Counted from the stretch's first letter, positions 15,612-25,607 are shown. The stretch: DNA of 42,869 bases from Prolixibacteraceae bacterium (GCA_947475715.1 CANJNY010000033.1:1-42869), one strand, 5' to 3'. Program-made: numbers and translations. The notes: generated by a model from the letters alone, not told the origin.

Positions 15612-17483
15612 TTATTTCTTCCCTTTTCTGTTGAGAATCGTTTCAATTTCGTCCATTACCTTATTCATTGCCACTATGGTTTTATCAAATGGAACCGAAG
15701 AGGTCATATCTACACCGGCATCCTTAAGCAGATTGATCGGATAATCTGAACCACCGGCACCGAGGAATTTGAGATATCTGTCCAGCGCTTCGGGTTCCTT
15801 ATTCATCACTTTTTCTGCAAGAGAGATCGATGCAGTAAAGGATGTGCTGTATTGAAAGACATAAAAATTCATGTAGAAATGGGGGATATTGGCCCATTCT
15901 ATTTTTACATAATCATCCACGACACACGATTTCTGGTCGTTTCCATAGTATTTGCGAAGTATATCTCCATAGATCTCTGATAGATAATCACCCGTTAGTG
16001 GCTTACCATTTTCAACCTCTTCATGGATTCTTTTCTCAAACTCTGCAAACTGTGTTTGTCTAAAAAGGGTACCTTTAAAACCATCGAGCCAATTCATGAG
16101 TAATGATAATCTGATATCGTCATCTTTCACATTTTTAATCATGTAATTAAAAAGTAAGACCTCATTAAAGGTTGAAGCAACCTCCGCCACGAATGTTTTA
16201 TAGCTGGCGAGCGGGTAAGGTTGACTCTTGTTCGAATAATAACTTTGCATGGTATGACCCAGCTCGTGAGCCAAAGTGCTGACCGCAGAATAGGAGTCGT
16301 CGTAATTTAACAGGATATACGGGTGCACATCGTATGCACCACCGTTGGAATAGGCTCCGGAACGCTTTCCTGTATTGGGATAGATATCCATCCAGCGTTC
16401 ATCCATCGCTTTATTTACCGTTTCAACGTAATCATTTCCAAGTGGAGCCAGTGCTTGCAGAACGAGTTTCCGACCTTCGTCATAACTGTATTTTAACTCT
16501 ACATTTTTCACAACCGGAGCATATAAATCATAATATTTCAGGGTGTCAACGCCAAGCATCCGTTTTTTTATTGCCAGATACCTGTGAAAGGCAGGGAGAT
16601 TTTTATTCACATTATCTACCAAACTCTGGTAAACAGCTACAGGAATATCGTTGCTTGTGAGTGAAGCTTCGATCGCTGACCCATATTTGCGTGATTGAGC
16701 ATTGTAAATGTGCTCTTTTACATTTCCGTAAAGCATCTGACCGTAGGTCGCTTTATACTTATCGAAATTTTTCCAGAATGCTTCAAATGCAACCTTGCGA
16801 TCGGCACGGTTGCCAGATGTACGTATTTTATTAAATGCCGAACTGGTAAGTTTAAGTGTGGTATTATCGCTTAAGGTGATTTCCGGAGCGGGCATCTCTG
16901 CATCTTTAAAGGTGCCGTAAATATCGTTTGCTACACCAGATATCATGGATGACCGTGCAAGAATCTGCTCTTCGGGTTCAGTTAAAATATGCTCCTTCTT
17001 TTTAAACAGGTCAAATAGATCTTTCTTATAAACCGCAAGCCCTTTTTGCTCATTTATAAATCCTTCAATATCTTTCCAATCTGCAGTTAAGAGTTCAGGT
17101 TGTATATAAGCTGTTTTAGTACTGTAATCCGCATATATTTGTTCAAGACTCTGACGCATAGACATATATTTCGAATCCCGGGTGTTTTGGTCACTCTTAA
17201 GACTGGTATATAAAAAAAGTTTGGAGACCTCTTTATCCAATGTGGTTGAAAATTCAAGGCAAGCCAGTAGATTTGCAGATGACTTGGTAAGCTTCCCTTT
17301 AAATTGTTCGATCCCAGCCATTTTTGCGACCAGGATATTCTTAGCCTCTTCCCACGATTTGTCATTAGGGTATAGGTGAGAAAGGTCCCATTTATATTGA
17401 TCCTGGATCTGATCTCTCTCTTTTTGTCCAGATACAGTGACGGCCAGAATTAAAATTAAACTAAGCAGAAACAGGTTTTTCAT
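15612..17483 (-). CDS. pepF: Oligoendopeptidase F (M3 family), exported
   Basis: This 623-residue metallopeptidase has a signal peptide (MKNLFLLSLILILAVTVSGQ, residues 1-20), so it probably acts in the periplasm, unlike the cytoplasmic PepF of Gram-positive bacteria. The zinc motif HELGH (His406, Glu407, His410) lies in VSTLAHELGHTMQSYYS, and the third ligand region follows in FVAEVASTFNEVLL. The N-terminal part QYKWDLSHLYPNDKSWEEAK is typical of PepF. The family cleaves oligopeptides of roughly 7 to 17 residues. The gene is monocistronic and ends at a heptad repeat. Confidence 0.95.
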   Translation of the reverse strand: MKNLFLLSLILILAVTVSGQKERDQIQDQYKWDLSHLYPNDKSWEEAKNILVAKMAGIEQFKGKLTKSSANLLACLEFSTTLDKEVSKLFLYTSLKSDQNTRDSKYMSMRQSLEQIYADYSTKTAYIQPELLTADWKDIEGFINEQKGLAVYKKDLFDLFKKKEHILTEPEEQILARSSMISGVANDIYGTFKDAEMPAPEITLSDNTTLKLTSSAFNKIRTSGNRADRKVAFEAFWKNFDKYKATYGQMLYGNVKEHIYNAQSRKYGSAIEASLTSNDIPVAVYQSLVDNVNKNLPAFHRYLAIKKRMLGVDTLKYYDLYAPVVKNVELKYSYDEGRKLVLQALAPLGNDYVETVNKAMDERWMDIYPNTGKRSGAYSNGGAYDVHPYILLNYDDSYSAVSTLAHELGHTMQSYYSNKSQPYPLASYKTFVAEVASTFNEVLLFNYMIKNVKDDDIRLSLLMNWLDGFKGTLFRQTQFAEFEKRIHEEVENGKPLTGDYLSEIYGDILRKYYGNDQKSCVVDDYVKIEWANIPHFYMNFYVFQYSTSFTASISLAEKVMNKEPEALDRYLKFLGAGGSDYPINLLKDAGVDMTSSVPFDKTIVAMNKVMDEIETILNRKGKK

Positions 17484-17659
17484 AACAGTGGTAAATTGAA
17501 TTTAAATTTTTGCTAAAATTATTGATTTTGTCTTAACTACCTAATGACTTTTATCGTAACTTTAATAGCCGAATAAAGTTGATTGCCATAAATCATTCAG
17601 ATTCTTATTACTATGATTATTTTTTTGAATAATAAATGATTTTAAAAAAAGAGATTGTT

Positions 17660-18145
17660 ATGACAAATCAATCAGAATCAGATCCAATTTGCTGTCCAAA
17701 GTTTGATCCCGCCCTCTGGGATGATAAAATTGTGATGTGGGAAAATAAAAAATTCATCAGGGATAGCGTCTGTACTTTTTTTTACATGCCAATTAATTTT
17801 GGAAGTGTAATGAAACGATTCAATAAAACATTACTGAAATCGGGAGCGGTTAATCCCGATTATCTGTGCCTGTCGGACCATCAGTCGAAATGGAAGATGA
17901 ATCTTTTGTTGGCTGTTAATATGGAAATACCTGGTGCAGAGAATATTAAATTAAGTGGCAACTATTTTTTCAAGGTTTATGAAGGCCCTTTCAGGGAAAC
18001 CGAAAAATGGTGCAAGGATTTTGAACAAACCACAAAATCGGGAAGGATTAATGCCGGTAAATTTTATATGTGGTATACAACATGTCCGAAATGTGCGAAG
18101 AAATACGGTAAAAACTATGTTGTACTGCTGGCACAGGTGGAATAA
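17660..18145 (+). CDS. Conserved small protein with Cys-rich C-terminus
   Basis: The 161-residue protein begins MTNQSESDPICCPKFDPALW and contains VMKRFNKTLLKSGAV, then IPGAENIKLSGNYFFKVYEG, and ends TTCPKCAKKYGKNYVVLLAQ. I recall a widespread bacterial and archaeal family with this pattern (CCPKFDP at the start, TTCPKCAKxYGKNYVV at the end) that automated pipelines sometimes label hydrolase. No catalytic function is established to my knowledge. The CC and CPKC pairs could bind a metal or be redox-active; this is inference. The ATG at 17660 follows an AAAGAGA element and is preferred over the ATG at 17636. The gene stands 121 nt before cfa on the same strand. Confidence 0.75.
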   Translation: MTNQSESDPICCPKFDPALWDDKIVMWENKKFIRDSVCTFFYMPINFGSVMKRFNKTLLKSGAVNPDYLCLSDHQSKWKMNLLLAVNMEIPGAENIKLSGNYFFKVYEGPFRETEKWCKDFEQTTKSGRINAGKFYMWYTTCPKCAKKYGKNYVVLLAQVE

Positions 18146-18266
18146 AATTTTTTTCTGAATTTAAAGTGGATTTTTTCTGACTTTAATGGAGTCGGTTTTT
18201 TGCATATCAATTTGGCAGAACAGGAGATTTAATTAATCTTATTTTTAAATACCGAAAGGGAGTGTT

Positions 18267-19385
18267 ATGATTAACCACTATGAGAAGTTAACAAAAGAGA
18301 TTTTTAGTACAGCCGGAGTTGAAATTAACGGGACTAATCCCTGGGATATCCGGATTTATAACAAGGGCTTTTACAGCAGAGTGATTACAGATGGTGGATT
18401 AGGTTTGGGAGAGTCCTTTATGGAAGGGTGGTGGGACTCAGAACGAATTGACGAATTGATTCATAAGCTATTAGTTTCACGTGCTGATGAAAAGATCCGA
18501 TTGAATCTCTCTACGATTATCATGTTGATTTTTGACAGACTTTTTAATTTTCAATCCAAACGAAGGGCTTTTATTATTGGCAAAAGACATTATGACCTGG
18601 GCAATGATCTTTTCCAGAATATGCTCGACCGACGAATGAACTATAGTTGTGCCTATTGGAAGGATGCACAAAGTCTGGATGAGGCTCAGGAGAATAAGTT
18701 GGAATTAATTTGTCGCAAGTTACAGCTTAGACCCGGAATGCAAATACTGGATATTGGCTGCGGATGGGGCCCGTTTGGAAAATTTGCTGCCACAAATTAT
18801 GGTGTTAAGGTGGTTGGAATATCCGTTTCGCGGGAACAGATTGAGCTTGGAAGAAAATTGTGTAAAGGGCTGGCTGTTGATTTCAGACTTATGGATTATC
18901 GCGATATGAATGAAAAATTTGACCGGATCGTGAGTGTGGGGATGATTGAGCATGTGGGATATAAGAATTATGACAAATTCTTCACCATGGCCAACAGATG
19001 TCTTCAGGATGACGGATTATTTCTTCTTCATACGATTGGTCATATGGAATCATCTAAGAATCTCGATTCATGGACCCATAAATATATTTTCCCCAATGGA
19101 ATGGTCCCTTCGGCGACACAACTAAACCGCTCTTTTGAAAAGTTGTTCGTCATGGAGGATTGGCACAATTTTGGGAACGATTACGATAAAACGCTCATGG
19201 CATGGTATGAGAATTTCGTCAATAACCTTGATCAACTCAAGAGTCAGGTAACTGATCAGTTTTTTCGAATGTGGAAATATTACCTGCTTATATATGCCGC
19301 AGCGTTCAGGTCCAGACGTCTCCAGGTCTGGCAGATTATACTCTCCAAACATGGCATCCCCGGAGGTTATGCGTCGGTGAGATAG
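18267..19385 (+). CDS. cfa: Cyclopropane-fatty-acyl-phospholipid synthase
   Basis: Cfa transfers a methylene group from S-adenosylmethionine to double bonds of membrane phospholipid acyl chains. The 372-residue enzyme shows the conserved GLGLGESFMEGWWDSERIDE (residues about 41-60), HYDLGNDLFQNMLDRRMNYS, the SAM-binding ILDIGCGWGPFGKFAA, and EHVGYKNYDKFF. The catalytic HTIG motif and the C-terminal aromatic segment are also present. An AAGGGAG stands just upstream of the ATG. The ring modification protects membranes against acid and oxidative stress. The gene is convergent with an aldo/keto reductase gene, with 5 nt between stops. Confidence 0.96.
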   Translation: MINHYEKLTKEIFSTAGVEINGTNPWDIRIYNKGFYSRVITDGGLGLGESFMEGWWDSERIDELIHKLLVSRADEKIRLNLSTIIMLIFDRLFNFQSKRRAFIIGKRHYDLGNDLFQNMLDRRMNYSCAYWKDAQSLDEAQENKLELICRKLQLRPGMQILDIGCGWGPFGKFAATNYGVKVVGISVSREQIELGRKLCKGLAVDFRLMDYRDMNEKFDRIVSVGMIEHVGYKNYDKFFTMANRCLQDDGLFLLHTIGHMESSKNLDSWTHKYIFPNGMVPSATQLNRSFEKLFVMEDWHNFGNDYDKTLMAWYENFVNNLDQLKSQVTDQFFRMWKYYLLIYAAAFRSRRLQVWQIILSKHGIPGGYASVR

Positions 19386-19390
19386 TTGAA

Positions 19391-20224
19391 TTAAAAATTA
19401 AAGTTATCCGGATGTGCGCCATAGTGACGATCCTGATCCAGCGTATCAATCCGCAGGATGTCCTCAGCAGAGAGCTCAAAATCAAAAATATCAGCATTAT
19501 GCTTAATTCGCTCCTGATGAACTGATTTCGGTATCGTTACGATCCCCTTTTGCAAATCCCAACGCAACACAATCTGAACGGGTGATTTATGATACTTCTC
19601 TGAGAGTTCTGAAAATAAAGGAATGCCATTTACTTTTCCCCGCATTATCGGGCTCCATGCTTCATATACAATTTGGTTCGACTGGCAGAAATCGATCAAT
19701 GGCTGCTGAACCAGATGGGGATGGCACTCAACCTGGTTAATCATTGGCCTTATTTCTGCAGTTCTAAATAATTCTTCAAGGTGATGGTGAAGAAAATTAC
19801 TTACCCCAATTGCTTTGGCTCTGCCCGAACGGTAAATCTCTTCGATCACTTTCCAGGTTTTACTGTATTTCTCCTGTACAGGCCAGTGAATCAGATAAAG
19901 ATCAACATAATCTGTTTGAAGCAGTTTCAGACTCTGCTCAAAACCCTCCATGACGGTTTCGTTTCGCTGGTCATCATTCCATATTTTCGTGGTAATGAAC
20001 AGCTCATTACGTGGAATTACACTCGACTTTATTGCATTGCCAACACCCTGTTCATTATTGTATATGGCAGCCGTGTCAATATGGCGGTATCCCGCTTCAA
20101 GTGCCCATTTTACCGCATTTTCTACCTCCTCACCATCCTGTGTCTTAAAAACACCTAATCCAAAGTAAGGCATCTGTACGCCATTGCTTAACTCAATGGT
20201 CCCTTTTAAGTCGTTTATAACCAT
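19391..20224 (-). CDS. Aldo/keto reductase
   Basis: An NADPH-dependent oxidoreductase of the AKR superfamily (277 residues, normal for 2,5-diketo-gluconate reductase/YvgN-like members). The catalytic tetrad is complete: Asp50 and Tyr55 (HIDTAAIYNNEQGVG), Lys80 (FITTKIWND) and His113 (LYLIHWP). The cofactor loop IPKSVHQERIKHNADIFDFE is at the C-terminus. These enzymes reduce aldehydes such as methylglyoxal; the true substrate is not predictable. The gene is divergent from the haemoglobin gene. Confidence 0.94.
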   Translation of the reverse strand: MVINDLKGTIELSNGVQMPYFGLGVFKTQDGEEVENAVKWALEAGYRHIDTAAIYNNEQGVGNAIKSSVIPRNELFITTKIWNDDQRNETVMEGFEQSLKLLQTDYVDLYLIHWPVQEKYSKTWKVIEEIYRSGRAKAIGVSNFLHHHLEELFRTAEIRPMINQVECHPHLVQQPLIDFCQSNQIVYEAWSPIMRGKVNGIPLFSELSEKYHKSPVQIVLRWDLQKGIVTIPKSVHQERIKHNADIFDFELSAEDILRIDTLDQDRHYGAHPDNFNF

Positions 20225-20286
20225 GGTTATATTAAATATGTCGTGTTGTTATTAACTTGTTTTACCTGCTTCGTACAAATATTTAT

Positions 20287-20294
20287 CAAATATA
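20287..20294 (-). promoter_or_regulatory. Candidate -7 box for the aldo/keto reductase gene
   Basis: TATATTTG on the minus strand matches TAnnTTTG and lies 63 nt before the start. The region is AT-rich, so a chance match is possible. Confidence 0.3.
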
Positions 20295-20353
20295 ATCTTC
20301 AAAATTTGATTGATAAGGTTAAAATCATGAATTTTGAAAATAAATTGTAAAAG

Positions 20354-20725
20354 ATGAAAAGAGATATTACCACGTTAAAAGATATCGAATTTCTTGTAGA
20401 TCATTTTTATGAGGCGGTTAAACAGGATCCTGTAATCGGACCAGTTTTTAACGTTCGACTGGAAGGGCGATGGAAGTTGCACCATCAGAAACTTTACCGG
20501 TTTTGGCATACTGTTTTATTGCGTCGGCCCGATTATTTTGGCGACCCCGTTCCTTTGCACTACCAAATGAACCTGGACAAAAGCCATTTCACTCAGTGGC
20601 TCAATATCTGGATTACAATTATTGATCTTAATTTTGAGGGAATTATTGCTGATCGGGCTAAATTTCGCGCAAAGACCATGGCAAATGCTTTTTTAGAGAA
20701 AATTCAGAACAATTCCGAACAGTAA
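20354..20725 (+). CDS. Group III truncated haemoglobin
   Basis: The 123-residue protein fits the group III (P) truncated globins. It has the N-terminal DIEFLVDHFYEAVKQDPVIG (residues 10-29), a short loop, KLYRFWHTVLLRRPDYFGDP, then LHYQMNLDKSHFTQWLNIWI, which holds the likely proximal haem His in DKSHF. The length is normal for the group. Group III globins bind oxygen or nitric oxide tightly and are often tied to NO or redox stress; the physiological role here is unknown. It is transcribed alone, divergent from the aldo/keto reductase. Confidence 0.92.
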   Translation: MKRDITTLKDIEFLVDHFYEAVKQDPVIGPVFNVRLEGRWKLHHQKLYRFWHTVLLRRPDYFGDPVPLHYQMNLDKSHFTQWLNIWITIIDLNFEGIIADRAKFRAKTMANAFLEKIQNNSEQ

Positions 20726-21026
20726 TTTCATGAAATATCTCAGAATAATTACCATGATATTTGGAAATCTAAATTCTGCGTACTATGTTTGCAGCAGAAT
20801 AAATTTATTTTATCTGGGCATTCAGGATGAAAACAGAAAACATCTATCGTGTTAATTTTGCACAAGGGGAACAGCCATGTTTTTCCGGTTTTCTTCGTTC
20901 TGTATTTTCTATGCTCGCCATGTCCATGCGATAGCCTTCCTGCGGGTAAATCCTGTTTGAAGGCTTCATCAAAATGCTCTTTTGAGCAAATCCTGGTTTA
21001 TTTTATTTCATTTAATTTGCATTAGT
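20726..21026 (+). promoter_or_regulatory. Possible structured leader of the aspartate kinase gene
   Basis: The 301-nt gap before the aspartate kinase ATG contains a 27-codon frame (20877-20960) preceded by AAGGGGA, starting MFFRFSSFCIFYARH and ending VNPV. Its stop overlaps the right arm of a GCCTTC...GAAGGC stem (20934-20939 with 20959-20964). A second small stem TGCTC/GAGCA follows (20975-20988). The layout recalls a translated leader with attenuator stems, but the frame is rich in Phe, not in aspartate-family amino acids. No known riboswitch was recognised. Confidence 0.3.
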
Positions 21027-22403
21027 ATGCCCAAAGCTGTCGTTAAATTCGGTGGATCCAGCCTTAAATGTAAGGAGGATATCGGACGAATTATACAAAT
21101 TATAAAAAATTACCGTCAACCGGTTGTCATTGTAGTCTCTGCGTTTTATGGTGTGACAAATTACCTGGTTGAGGTGCTGGATAAGGCGCGTCAGGATGAA
21201 CATATCGCAAAAAAAACAACGGCGTATTTATTGAATCTTAAAAGGGAGACCCTGGCCTTACATATTGAAAATTCGGAAGGGGTAGATTCAATTCTTGCTG
21301 AAATTACCGTTCTTCTTGATGAACTTGAAAGGTACCTTCATGGTATTGCACTTACGGGAGATGCCTCCCCCGCGCTTGAGGATCATGTGCTTGCTTATGG
21401 CGAACGCATCTCGGCAGTATTTCTGGCAGGAATCCTCAATAATGCCGGGATCGAAACTAAGGTAGCCCTCCCCGAGTCGATTGGATTGGTTACCGATGGA
21501 GAGTATGGAGCGGCCTCGGTCGATTTTGTAAAATCTACGACCAAGGTACGTGAAGCACTTTCGGGGGATATGACTTATGTTGTACCCGGTTTTTATGGAT
21601 TGTCAACTGATGGTAAAACCACCCTTTTTGGTAGGGGAGGGTCCGATTATTCTGCGGCAGCGATTGCCCGATGCATTGGAGCCCCATCCCTGGATATCTG
21701 GAAAGATGTGAATGGTTTTTTAAGTGCAGACCCAAAAACTGTTGATAATCCGGTGCAAATTGAACGTTTAACCTATAATGAGGCTGCCGAGTTGGCCTAT
21801 TTTGGGGCTAAAATTCTCCATCCCCGCACCGTGGAACCCTTAAGTGCTCCCCATATTCCAATTCGTATTTTTAATATCTATGGCGATTCGGATGTGAATA
21901 AACCACGCTCTGTTGTGAGTGCTGAAAAAATTATTTCCCCGGGAATTGTTAAAAGCGTTACCTTTAGTGATGATTTTGGAATCCTGAAACTAAAAGGATC
22001 GGGAGTTGGTGCAAAGCCCGGAATTCTGGCAAAAGTTACAACGGCGCTTCATCTTGCAGGTATTAATATTAGCTCTGTACTAACCTCACAGATTTCAATT
22101 AATATTTTAATCGCTAAAAAAGATCTGTCTACAGCCTATGCGCTGGTCAGTGCCATTGAGCTTTCGGTTGTTGGCAAAGTTCAAATTATAGAGGATATTG
22201 CCGTAGTGGCTGCCGTTGGAAACGGAATAGCTGAAAATTATGGAGTTGCTGCCCGTATCTTTACTGCTCTAGCCAAAAATGGGATCAATGTTTTAATGAG
22301 TTGTTCAGGAGCTTCCCCCATTGTGAGTTACTTCCTGGTCAGTGTCGATGAACGTATCCCGGCAGTGAGGGCGATCCACCGTGAATTTTTTGAAACAATT
22401 TAG
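21027..22403 (+). CDS. lysC: Aspartate kinase (monofunctional)
   Basis: Aspartate kinase phosphorylates L-aspartate at the head of Lys, Thr and Met synthesis. From the ATG at 21027 the protein has 458 residues. It starts MPKAVVKFGGSSL, which contains the kinase KFGGSS motif, and continues with VVSAFYGVTN, the GRGGSDYSAAAIA loop and GAKILHPRTVEPL. Two ACT domains follow, from about residue 310 (FGILKLKGSGVGAKPGILAK and AVVAAVGNGIAENYGVAARI). The ACT pair implies feedback control. There is no homoserine dehydrogenase fusion. The two following genes on the same strand make methionine precursors, suggesting that this isoform serves methionine. An upstream TTG start at 20982 is rejected because MPKAVVKFGG is the family start. 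Gene symbol by family only. Confidence 0.93.
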   Translation: MPKAVVKFGGSSLKCKEDIGRIIQIIKNYRQPVVIVVSAFYGVTNYLVEVLDKARQDEHIAKKTTAYLLNLKRETLALHIENSEGVDSILAEITVLLDELERYLHGIALTGDASPALEDHVLAYGERISAVFLAGILNNAGIETKVALPESIGLVTDGEYGAASVDFVKSTTKVREALSGDMTYVVPGFYGLSTDGKTTLFGRGGSDYSAAAIARCIGAPSLDIWKDVNGFLSADPKTVDNPVQIERLTYNEAAELAYFGAKILHPRTVEPLSAPHIPIRIFNIYGDSDVNKPRSVVSAEKIISPGIVKSVTFSDDFGILKLKGSGVGAKPGILAKVTTALHLAGINISSVLTSQISINILIAKKDLSTAYALVSAIELSVVGKVQIIEDIAVVAAVGNGIAENYGVAARIFTALAKNGINVLMSCSGASPIVSYFLVSVDERIPAVRAIHREFFETI

Positions 22404-22513
22404 ACCCGATCTTAGTTAATTATATTACTGACTAAATTAGCAATGCCAGAAACTAAAGCAAGAATTAAAATTACATAATCAATAAAAATTCGATCATAAC
22501 AAACACAATTTAA

Positions 22514-23827
<1,314 letters not shown>

Positions 23828-23886
23828 GGCGGCGGCTGGTTACTGGTGGCTGGCTGCTGGCAACTGGCTACAAGCAACTGGCAGCT
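23828..23886 (+). repeat. Heptad repeat after metY
   Basis: From 23835 the sequence is a run of seven 7-mers: GCTGGTT, ACTGGTG, GCTGGCT, GCTGGCA, ACTGGCT, ACAAGCA and ACTGGCA. This is the longest copy of the RCTGGCN repeat and starts right after the metY stop. Confidence 0.85.
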
Positions 23887-23938
23887 TTCTTAATATGAAA
23901 TTTCATGAAACAGAGGTAGGGCGCTCCGAAAGAGTGCT

Positions 23939-23946
23939 TACCTTTG
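23939..23946 (+). promoter_or_regulatory. Candidate -7 box for metA
   Basis: TACCTTTG matches TAnnTTTG and lies 28 nt before the metA ATG, suggesting that metA is transcribed separately from metY. Confidence 0.45.
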
Positions 23947-23974
23947 TTGTATTAATAAAATTAAAAAATTAGTT

Positions 23975-24892
23975 ATGCCTTTAAATCTTCCCGACGGCCT
24001 TCCTGCAATCGATCTTCTGCGTAAGGAGAATATTTTTGTAATGAATGAAACCCAGGCAGCACATCAGGATATTCGACCGTTAAAGATCATTATTCTCAAC
24101 CTTATGCCGTTGAAAATTGCCACAGAGACCGATTTACTGCGGTTACTTTCCAATTCTCCGATTCAGATTGAGATTGATTTTCTACAGATCGAGGGGCATA
24201 TCTCGAAAAATACTTCAAAAGATCATTTAAATACCTTTTATCATACTTTCCAGGAGATCAAAGAGAATAAATATGACGGGATGATTATTACCGGGGCTCC
24301 GGTTGAGCATCTCCCTTTTGAGGAGGTTGATTACTGGAAAGATATCTGTGAGATTTTTGACTGGACACAACACCATGTCACTTCAACAATGTTTATTTGC
24401 TGGGCGGCGCAGGCAGGGCTTCATCACTTCTATGGAGTTGAGAAATATCCGCTTGAAAAAAAGATGTTCGGAATATTTGATCATTCCCATTCAGATGCTA
24501 AACTTCCTATTTTCCGTGGATTTGATGATGTTTTCAGAGCTCCTCACTCCAGGCATACGCAGATTCTGGCAGAGGATATTCTTAAAGTGACTGATATTGA
24601 GTTGATTTCCAAGTCTGATGAAGCTGGTGTTCACATGGTGATGGCCAATCAGGGGAAGCAACTGTTTATAACCGGTCATCCCGAATATTCGAGAGGCACC
24701 CTTAATCGCGAGTACAAACGCGATTTTGAAAAAGGGCTTCCTATTGATCTTCCGCGAAACTATTATAAAAATAACGACCCATCCAAAGAGCCGGTATTAA
24801 GCTGGCGGTCACATGCCAACCTTCTTTTCCTGAATTGGCTCAACTACTATGTCTACCAGGAGACACCGTATGATTTACATGATATAAAATAG
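23975..24892 (+). CDS. metA: Homoserine O-acetyltransferase (MetA type)
   Basis: MetA-family enzymes acylate homoserine in methionine synthesis. The 305-residue protein has the catalytic Cys142 (MFICWAAQAG) and the His235-Pro-Glu237 motif (GHPEYSRGTL). Residue 111 in GAPVEHLPFEEVDYW is Glu. In this family Glu at position 111 is known to favour acetyl-CoA, while Gly (as in E. coli) gives a succinyltransferase, so I call an acetyltransferase. This agrees with the O-acetylhomoserine sulfhydrylase encoded just upstream. Gene order aspartate kinase, metY, metA supplies most of a direct-sulfhydrylation route to homocysteine. Confidence 0.95.
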   Translation: MPLNLPDGLPAIDLLRKENIFVMNETQAAHQDIRPLKIIILNLMPLKIATETDLLRLLSNSPIQIEIDFLQIEGHISKNTSKDHLNTFYHTFQEIKENKYDGMIITGAPVEHLPFEEVDYWKDICEIFDWTQHHVTSTMFICWAAQAGLHHFYGVEKYPLEKKMFGIFDHSHSDAKLPIFRGFDDVFRAPHSRHTQILAEDILKVTDIELISKSDEAGVHMVMANQGKQLFITGHPEYSRGTLNREYKRDFEKGLPIDLPRNYYKNNDPSKEPVLSWRSHANLLFLNWLNYYVYQETPYDLHDIK

Positions 24893-24896
24893 CTTA

Positions 24897-24935
24897 AATA
24901 GTCCGAGCCCGACTCAAAGTCGGACCCGGACTATT
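24897..24935 (+). terminator. Long hairpin after metA
   Basis: AATAGTCCG and CCGACT on the left pair with AGTCGG and CGGACTATT on the right, around a CAA loop with a small internal mismatch. It starts 4 nt after the metA stop. There is no clean U-tract, so it may be a terminator or an mRNA-stabilising stem. Confidence 0.65.
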
Positions 24936-25028
24936 CATTCACACTTCCAATATCACCGCTGTTTTTGGCGTTTTCAATACTTATTTCCCCTTTTTTAATC
25001 ATGATTTGGTCTTATTACCAATGATAAT

Positions 25029-25107
25029 GGCAAAATGATTCATGAAAACGGCAAAGTGATTCATGAAAACGGCAAAACGATGAATGAAAAAGGGAAAGTC
25101 ATCATTT
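25029..25107 (+). repeat. 21-bp tandem repeat, about 3.5 copies
   Basis: Units start at 25029, 25050, 25071 and 25092 (partial). The first two differ by one base around GGCAAAGTGATTCATGAAAA. Being a multiple of three, the repeat stays open in one frame (GKMIHEN, GKVIHEN, GKTMNEK, GKVII then TAA), but no start codon and only a short upstream frame exist. It may be the eroded end of a repeat-protein gene or a non-coding repeat. Confidence 0.75.
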
Positions 25108-25174
25108 AAACCTGGGAATACATTATTCATTTAATTTCGTTATATTTACTGATAAACAATTTAATTTCAGTATT

Positions 25175-25552
25175 ATGACAAGAACATCAGGAAGAATTGT
25201 TATTTCAAACAGTGCCGGAGAGCTGCTTAATCTGGCAGCTAAAGTTTATGCGAAACATCAGGCCGATGGCGCCGCATCACCCCTGACAAATCTTGACGGT
25301 ATTCAATGGAATGTTGTTGGTCCTACTATCGAAACTGCGTTGTCAAAGCATCAGCAGGCCGAATCTTCAAAGAGTCAGATGGAGTTGGCCTACCGCGAGC
25401 GTGACCGGTATACGCCCCAGATTTTGGAGGCAGTAAAAGCAAGCCGTAACTTACTGAAGGCATTAAATCCGAAGAATCCAAAACGGTTATCCGAATGGGG
25501 ATTTCAGGTTGATGATTCGGCGCAGGGAATTAAGACAGTAAAAACGGTATAA
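25175..25552 (+). CDS. Conserved hypothetical protein
   Basis: A 125-residue soluble, mainly helical protein beginning MTRTSGRIVISNSAGELLNL. It has no signal peptide or membrane segment. Two recognisable blocks are HQQAESSKSQMELAYRERDR (residues about 59-78) and ILEAVKASRNLLKALNPKNP with SEWGF beyond. I do not recognise a named family, although the last block looks like a conserved tail motif. The frame has normal codon use and a clear start, so it is probably a real gene. It stands alone between metA and the accessory island and is followed by the first copy of a 43-nt palindrome that could terminate it. Confidence 0.6.
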   Translation: MTRTSGRIVISNSAGELLNLAAKVYAKHQADGAASPLTNLDGIQWNVVGPTIETALSKHQQAESSKSQMELAYRERDRYTPQILEAVKASRNLLKALNPKNPKRLSEWGFQVDDSAQGIKTVKTV

Positions 25553-25564
25553 GCTGTGCTGTTA

Positions 25565-25607
25565 GTGAACGGGTGAATATTTATTTTCTGAACATTCACC
25601 TGCTCAC
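25565..25607 (+). repeat. 43-nt palindrome, copy 1
   Basis: GTGAACGGGTGAAT (25565-25578) faces ATTCACCTGCTCAC (25594-25607); the arms differ at two positions. It begins 13 nt after a stop codon and may act as a terminator. A second copy of the same length and similar arms lies at 25863-25905. Confidence 0.7.

Noticed and set aside
24931-25002. 24-codon minus-strand frame starting MIKKGEISIEN
   Set aside because: It looks protein-like but ends inside the metA hairpin, is very short, and has the tandem repeat directly upstream; not enough to call a gene.
25029-25107. Tandem repeats as a CRISPR array
   Set aside because: Units are contiguous 21-mers without spacers, and no cas gene is present.
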